From Sphingobacteriaceae bacterium (GTDB lineage Bacteria > Bacteroidota > Bacteroidia > Sphingobacteriales > Sphingobacteriaceae), in the NCBI GenBank assembly GCA_014380615.1, contig JACMJM010000030.1, positions 1 through 64,000 on the forward strand: a stretch of DNA of 64,000 nucleotides, written 5' to 3'. Below the pieces are notes generated by a model. It worked only from the letters and a program-made list of their open reading frames with translations, searched no databases and had not been told where the DNA came from. Both the position numbers and the translations under genes were made by a program. Below are positions 60,255 through 64,000 of this stretch, in pieces. Position 1 is the first letter of the stretch, and each line of letters opens with the position of its first letter.

Positions 60255-61475
60255 TTACTTAAAAGCTATTGCCTTTACCGGGCTTATTCGGGTTACCAGC
60301 ATTGAAGGGATAATCAGCACCAGCAGGCATACAATCAATGTGCCTGCGTTTAACAGTAAAATATCCAGCCACTCTAACTGTACAGGCACGAATGTCATGT
60401 AGTATGAGGCCTGATCTAGTTCAAAAAAATGCGTATACTGTTGTAAAAGCCCTAAGCCTACACCCAACAAATTTCCAAGCAATAAGCCCAAACCGATTAA
60501 ATAAGCGGCATTGCTTAAAAATATCTTTTGAATACTCCAGTTTGAACTGCCCAAAGCTTTTAAAATCCCTATCATATTGGTTCGTTCGAGGATAATGATT
60601 AATAAAGCGGAAATCATATTAATCACGGCAACGGCAAGCATTAAAATTAAGATCACCTGGGTGTTTATATCTAATAATGATAGCCACTGAAATATGGTTT
60701 GATACCACTCGGTTATTAAAAATGATCGAAGCCTGAAATTTATATTATCAGAAATCTGATTATTGGCATGTTCCAGTTTATCGAAATTTTTAACTCTTAT
60801 TTCATAGCCGCCAACCTCATTCTCTTTCCAATTATTAAGCCGTTTAATAATCGAGAGGTCGCCTATCACATATGTTTTATCAATTTCCTCTACCCCCATA
60901 TCATAAATCCCGACAATCTTAAACGGCCTCCGCCTTAAGTTCTCCTGAACAAAATACATTAGAAAGTCGTCGCCTACTTTAAGGTTTAATCGATTTGCTA
61001 TATGCTGAGAAATCAGAATTTGTTTACGAGCGGCAAGGCTATCCGAGAAATCGATAACTTTTCCCTGCACTAATATTTTTTTAAAAAAATCCCAGTTGAA
61101 AGATTTATCCACCCCTTTTAAAACAACGCCTTCTACTTCATTGTCTGTATTTATAATTCCCGGCTTAATGGCGTAAGGATGCGCATACTGAACTTCGGGC
61201 AGGGTTTTTATTTTTTTTAATGTATCGGCATTTAAAGCGAAGGGCGAATTTTCATACGAGGAGTTCAGGTTATACTTGATTAAAATAATATCACCCGAAA
61301 AGCCGCGAATTTTTTCTCTTATTTCGGTTTTGAAACCTTTAACTACCGCTACAGCCAGTATCATTACACTAAGGCTCAGCATTATACCAAGTATTGCTAT
61401 CCGTACACTCAATCTGGAGAAAGTGCGTTTAGATTTGAAAGTGATTCTTTGCGCTATAAAGGCTGTTAGATTCAA
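60255..61475 (-). CDS. LolC/LolE-like ABC transporter permease
   Basis: A 406-aa FtsX/MacB-type permease with four membrane helices: one near the N-terminus (VRIAILGIMLSLSVMILAVAVV), a large periplasmic domain, and three near the C-terminus (VILILMLAVAVINMISALLIIIL, AAYLIGLGLLLGNLLGVGLGLLQ, LLLNAGTLIVCLLVLIIP). The motif IGILKALGSSNWSIQKIFL is the coupling helix region. It probably works with an unlinked LolD-type ATPase to release lipoproteins. I place the start at TTG 61475 (LNLTAFIAQRITF), matching family N-termini; the longer ORF would overlap the divergent NamZ gene with an implausible sequence. Confidence 0.8.
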   Translation of the reverse strand: MNLTAFIAQRITFKSKRTFSRLSVRIAILGIMLSLSVMILAVAVVKGFKTEIREKIRGFSGDIILIKYNLNSSYENSPFALNADTLKKIKTLPEVQYAHPYAIKPGIINTDNEVEGVVLKGVDKSFNWDFFKKILVQGKVIDFSDSLAARKQILISQHIANRLNLKVGDDFLMYFVQENLRRRPFKIVGIYDMGVEEIDKTYVIGDLSIIKRLNNWKENEVGGYEIRVKNFDKLEHANNQISDNINFRLRSFLITEWYQTIFQWLSLLDINTQVILILMLAVAVINMISALLIIILERTNMIGILKALGSSNWSIQKIFLSNAAYLIGLGLLLGNLLGVGLGLLQQYTHFFELDQASYYMTFVPVQLEWLDILLLNAGTLIVCLLVLIIPSMLVTRISPVKAIAFK

Positions 61476-61548
61476 GCTGTAAACCGTTTTTTTGTACTTT
61501 AGCAAAGATGCGAAAAATTCCATCTCTTGCTGGTTGAACCAGATTTTT

Positions 61549-62808
61549 ATGCAAATGAGACCATTTCTATTGACATTCACCTTAGGCTTTCTGGTTGCGT
61601 CGGCATGCAGTTCAGGCAAACGCAGCACCCCTCCTGCCGCCATACAGAAAAGCCAACAGGTTAAAACTACCGAAACTACCGCAACAACTTTAGCCACCGG
61701 TGCCGATCAAACCCGATTGTATGTTCCTCAATTAAAAGGAAAACGAGTGGGAATTGTAGCAAACCCAACCTCTGTTATCGGCAGGAAACATCTGGTCGAC
61801 AGCCTTAGAACACTGGGAGTAACCATCGCTAAAGCGTTTGGCCCCGAACACGGTTTCCGCGGCCAGGCAAGCGACGGAGCAAAGGTTCAAAATGACGTGG
61901 ATGTAAAAACCGGCATTCCGATAATATCTCTTTATGGCAGTCATACTAAACCCACTCCCGATGACCTGAAAGGTATCGATATCATGATTTTCGACATCCA
62001 GGATGTTGGCGCACGCTTCTACACTTATATTTCTACTCTCCATTTGATAATGGAAGCCTGTGGCGAAAACAATATTCCTTTGATGATTCTCGACAGGCCA
62101 AATCCAAACGCATTTTCTATAGACGGCCCGATACGCGAGGAAAAATATAAATCGTTTATCGGTATGCACCCTATTCCCATTACACATGGCATGACGATCG
62201 GCGAATACGCGCAAATGATTAATGGTGAAGGTTGGTTGAATAAAAGAGTTAAATGCAGGCTCAATGTTATTACGATGCAAAATTACACCCATGCAACTCC
62301 ATATACTCTTCCGGTAAAGCCCTCTCCCAACTTAAATACGCAACAATCGATTCTTCTTTATCCTTCGTTGTGCCTATTTGAAGGCACCGTAATCAGCGTT
62401 GGCCGAGGCACTTTATTTCCATTCCAGGTATTAGGAACGCCTAAACTGTCGACTAAATACAAGTTTAATTTTACACCCCTAAGTATTCCCGGAATGAGCG
62501 ATGCACCGCTTCACCAAGATGAAAAGTGCTTCGGAATCGATCTGAGAAACTACAACACCAACAGCTTAAAAACCGGGAAATTGAATTTACAATGGCTTAT
62601 AGAGCTGTATAAAGCATATCCTGAAAAAGAAAAATTTTTCGATCATACGTTAAACAAACGGATGAATAACTTTGACCGTTTAGCGGGTACTGAAACCCTA
62701 AAGAAGCAGATTATTGCCAGTAAAACCGAAGATGAGATCAGAAAATCATGGGAACCGGGATTGTCTCAATTTAAAACGATGCGAAAAAAGTATTTACTCT
62801 ATCAATAA
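61549..62808 (+). CDS. namZ: Exo-beta-N-acetylmuramidase NamZ-like (DUF1343) lipoprotein
   Basis: A 419-aa exported protein. The lipobox is at VASAC (Cys at about residue 19 from ATG 61549; ATG 61555 would also serve). The DUF1343 domain fills the rest: VGIVANPTSVIGRKHLVDSL, FGPEHGFRGQASDGA, ISLYGSHTKP, IMIFDIQDVGARFYTYISTL, ILDRPNPN, PIRE..FIGMHPIPITHGMTIGEYAQMIN, and GTVISVGRGTLFPFQVLG. Characterised members such as YbbC/NamZ remove terminal N-acetylmuramic acid from peptidoglycan fragments. A shared spacer with the divergent permease gene contains a TACTTTAG box (61497) close to the -7 consensus. fmt follows eight bases after the stop. Confidence 0.9.
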   Translation: MQMRPFLLTFTLGFLVASACSSGKRSTPPAAIQKSQQVKTTETTATTLATGADQTRLYVPQLKGKRVGIVANPTSVIGRKHLVDSLRTLGVTIAKAFGPEHGFRGQASDGAKVQNDVDVKTGIPIISLYGSHTKPTPDDLKGIDIMIFDIQDVGARFYTYISTLHLIMEACGENNIPLMILDRPNPNAFSIDGPIREEKYKSFIGMHPIPITHGMTIGEYAQMINGEGWLNKRVKCRLNVITMQNYTHATPYTLPVKPSPNLNTQQSILLYPSLCLFEGTVISVGRGTLFPFQVLGTPKLSTKYKFNFTPLSIPGMSDAPLHQDEKCFGIDLRNYNTNSLKTGKLNLQWLIELYKAYPEKEKFFDHTLNKRMNNFDRLAGTETLKKQIIASKTEDEIRKSWEPGLSQFKTMRKKYLLYQ

Positions 62809-62816
62809 ACAGCAGT

Positions 62817-63740
62817 ATGCGAATAATATTTATGGGTACACCAGACTTTGCAGTAGCATCTCTTGATGCTCTGATGGAAGCCGGTTGTACTATTGTTGCA
62901 GTGGTTACAGCACCCGATAAACCTGCCGGAAGAGGGCAGAAAATACATGAATCGGCCGTAAAGCAATATGCGGTTTCGAAGGGACTCGAAGTTTTACAGC
63001 CTGTAAAATTAAAAGACCATGAGTTTCATGAAAAATTAAAACTACTTAAAGCTGATCTTCAGGTAGTTGTTGCGTTTAGAATGTTGCCTGAAGCGGTTTG
63101 GAACATGCCTCCTAAAGGCACTATTAACCTGCATGCTTCTCTTTTGCCCAAATATCGCGGTGCCGCGCCTATAAATTGGGCGGTAATAAACGGCGAGAAA
63201 GAAACCGGCGTTACCACTTTTCTCCTCCAACATGAGATAGATACCGGGAACATTTTGTTTTCTGAAACGGTACCTATCGGTGATGATGAAACAGCGGGCG
63301 CGATACATGACAAACTAATGCTGACCGGTGCCGGGTTACTTGTTAAAACGGTGAAAGCCATCGAATCCGAAAACTATACTCCTGTATCACAAGACCAAAT
63401 TTTAACTAACGCTGCCGCAGAACTGCCTCACGCACCTAAACTTTTTAAAGAAGATTGCCTGATTAACTGGAACAAGCCCGCAAAGAAGGTGTACAATCAC
63501 ATCAGAGGATTAAGTCCTTATCCCGCCGCTTATACAATTTTTAAGGAGAAGGGGCTAAAGATCTATACCGCTGAATTGCTGGATAAAGAACCGGGGATCC
63601 AGCCCGGAGGATTTTTAACCGATGATAAAACTTATCTCCGTTTTGCCTGCATCGACGGGTTTATCTGCGTAAAAGAAATACAGCTTGAAGGAAAAAAAAG
63701 GATGGGTGTTGGTGAATTTCTTCGAGGATTCAGGGCTTAG
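62817..63740 (+). CDS. fmt: Methionyl-tRNA formyltransferase
   Basis: A 307-aa enzyme that formylates initiator Met-tRNA with 10-formyl-tetrahydrofolate. The start RIIFMGTPDFAVASLDAL, the formyltransferase core LHASLLPKYRGAAPINWAVINGEKETGVT with the Asn-His-Asp catalytic group (NLHASLLP, then HEIDTGNIL), and the C-terminal OB-like domain (INWNKPAKKVYNHIRGLSPYPAAYT) are complete. It begins eight bases after namZ and ends near a convergent gene. Confidence 0.96.
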   Translation: MRIIFMGTPDFAVASLDALMEAGCTIVAVVTAPDKPAGRGQKIHESAVKQYAVSKGLEVLQPVKLKDHEFHEKLKLLKADLQVVVAFRMLPEAVWNMPPKGTINLHASLLPKYRGAAPINWAVINGEKETGVTTFLLQHEIDTGNILFSETVPIGDDETAGAIHDKLMLTGAGLLVKTVKAIESENYTPVSQDQILTNAAAELPHAPKLFKEDCLINWNKPAKKVYNHIRGLSPYPAAYTIFKEKGLKIYTAELLDKEPGIQPGGFLTDDKTYLRFACIDGFICVKEIQLEGKKRMGVGEFLRGFRA

Positions 63741-63766
63741 AATTACATCGCAGCAAACGAAACAGG

Positions 63767-64000
63767 CTATGCTATAGTTTGGTTTAACTTGTCGAGCAAA
63801 TGCTTAGACACTTTGTTAAAATACCGTTTGCTGTTAAATCCCATTACCCATTGTATTCCACGCGAGGCGTTTGTGAGAAAAACTTCTTCGGCTTCGTTCA
63901 AAATATCCGGGTTTATTTGCGCTTCAATTACCTCCATTTTATTTTCAGCAGCCAGCTTCATTACTACGCTTCGCATTACTCCTGCTATACAACCTTCGCT
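63767..64000 (-). CDS. Aminotransferase class IV, 3' part (PabC-like), cut by the window edge
   Basis: The last 77 codons of a minus-strand gene that extends beyond position 64000. The visible part reads SEGCIAGVMRSVVMKLAAENKMEVIEAQINPDILNEAEEVFLTNASRGIQWV, which matches the C-terminal cofactor-binding region of branched-chain aminotransferase/aminodeoxychorismate lyase proteins (GC[IL]AG[VT]MR and EVFLTNA). The fold binds PLP. An aminodeoxychorismate lyase role in folate synthesis is plausible but cannot be separated from other class IV members without the rest. It converges with fmt. Confidence 0.85.
   Translation of the reverse strand, partial: SEGCIAGVMRSVVMKLAAENKMEVIEAQINPDILNEAEEVFLTNASRGIQWVMGFNSKRYFNKVSKHLLDKLNQTIA

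Noticed and set aside
62025..62292. Overlapping minus-strand ORFs of 79 and 186 codons (61732-62292) inside namZ
   Set aside because: Shadow frames of a conserved gene with intact family motifs.

Overview
The window is a low-GC, gene-dense chromosomal segment that most resembles a Bacteroidota of the Sphingobacteriaceae type (Pedobacter and relatives). The assignment rests on protein content: a type IX secretion substrate with a gliding-motility type C-terminal domain, a PorP/SprF and PorE-like pair, a lipidated TamA (TamL), DUF4369-TlpA and NamZ/DUF1343. It also rests on repeated TAnnTTTG-like -7 promoter boxes and weak ribosome binding sites. The species cannot be named from this sequence alone.

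Positions 1 to about 6356 are accessory DNA that I read as an integron-type gene-cassette array. Seven successive units, all on the + strand, each begin with GTT plus 4-7 bases and, for all testable units but one, end with the exact reverse complement of that start next to an imperfect palindrome of about 80 or 135 bp. This is the geometry of attC sites. The units carry small unknown proteins, one unit with no ORF, and one RX4H (HEPN-like) protein. Two unrelated attC families largely alternate along the array. An intact IS1182-like element (2558-4213, 4-bp target duplication CCGT) has landed on the recombination point of one attC. The last attC is cut off at about 6356, where normal chromosome begins. 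No integrase gene lies in the window.

Positions 6692 to 26211 hold core genes: a pseudouridine synthase, an orphan OmpR-type regulator, a TlpA-like thioredoxin, gatB, kdsA, recQ, kdsD, manC, an rlmB-like methyltransferase, dnaB, a chromate transporter, a TPR protein, etfB-etfA, a bifunctional nuclease, a nucleoside permease, citrate synthase and an outer-membrane protein. kdsA and kdsD supply Kdo for LPS, and manC supplies GDP-mannose for surface glycans.

Positions 26634 to 48660 are devoted to the cell surface. A CheY-like regulator sits next to a sugar transferase fused to a receiver-like domain. A three-gene type IX secretion module follows (surface protein with type B sorting domain, PorP/SprF, PorE-like OmpA). 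Then comes an exopolysaccharide locus: a short TolC-like protein, a Wzc-like protein with degenerate ATPase motifs, glycosyltransferases, a polymerase/ligase, acyltransferases and, on the opposite strand, a GT11 fucosyltransferase, a flippase and an unknown protein.

Positions 48900 to 64000 return to housekeeping and envelope genes: a zinc metallopeptidase, a small barrel, TamL, a TrmH methyltransferase, tRNA-Cys, a 59-aa basic protein, pyrD, mnmD, a diheme cytochrome, mazG, an ECF sigma factor with a barrel-type partner, a lipoprotein, a LolC/E-like permease, NamZ, fmt and the 3' part of an aminotransferase class IV gene. Several proposed starts differ from the longest ORF; the reasons are given in the entries.
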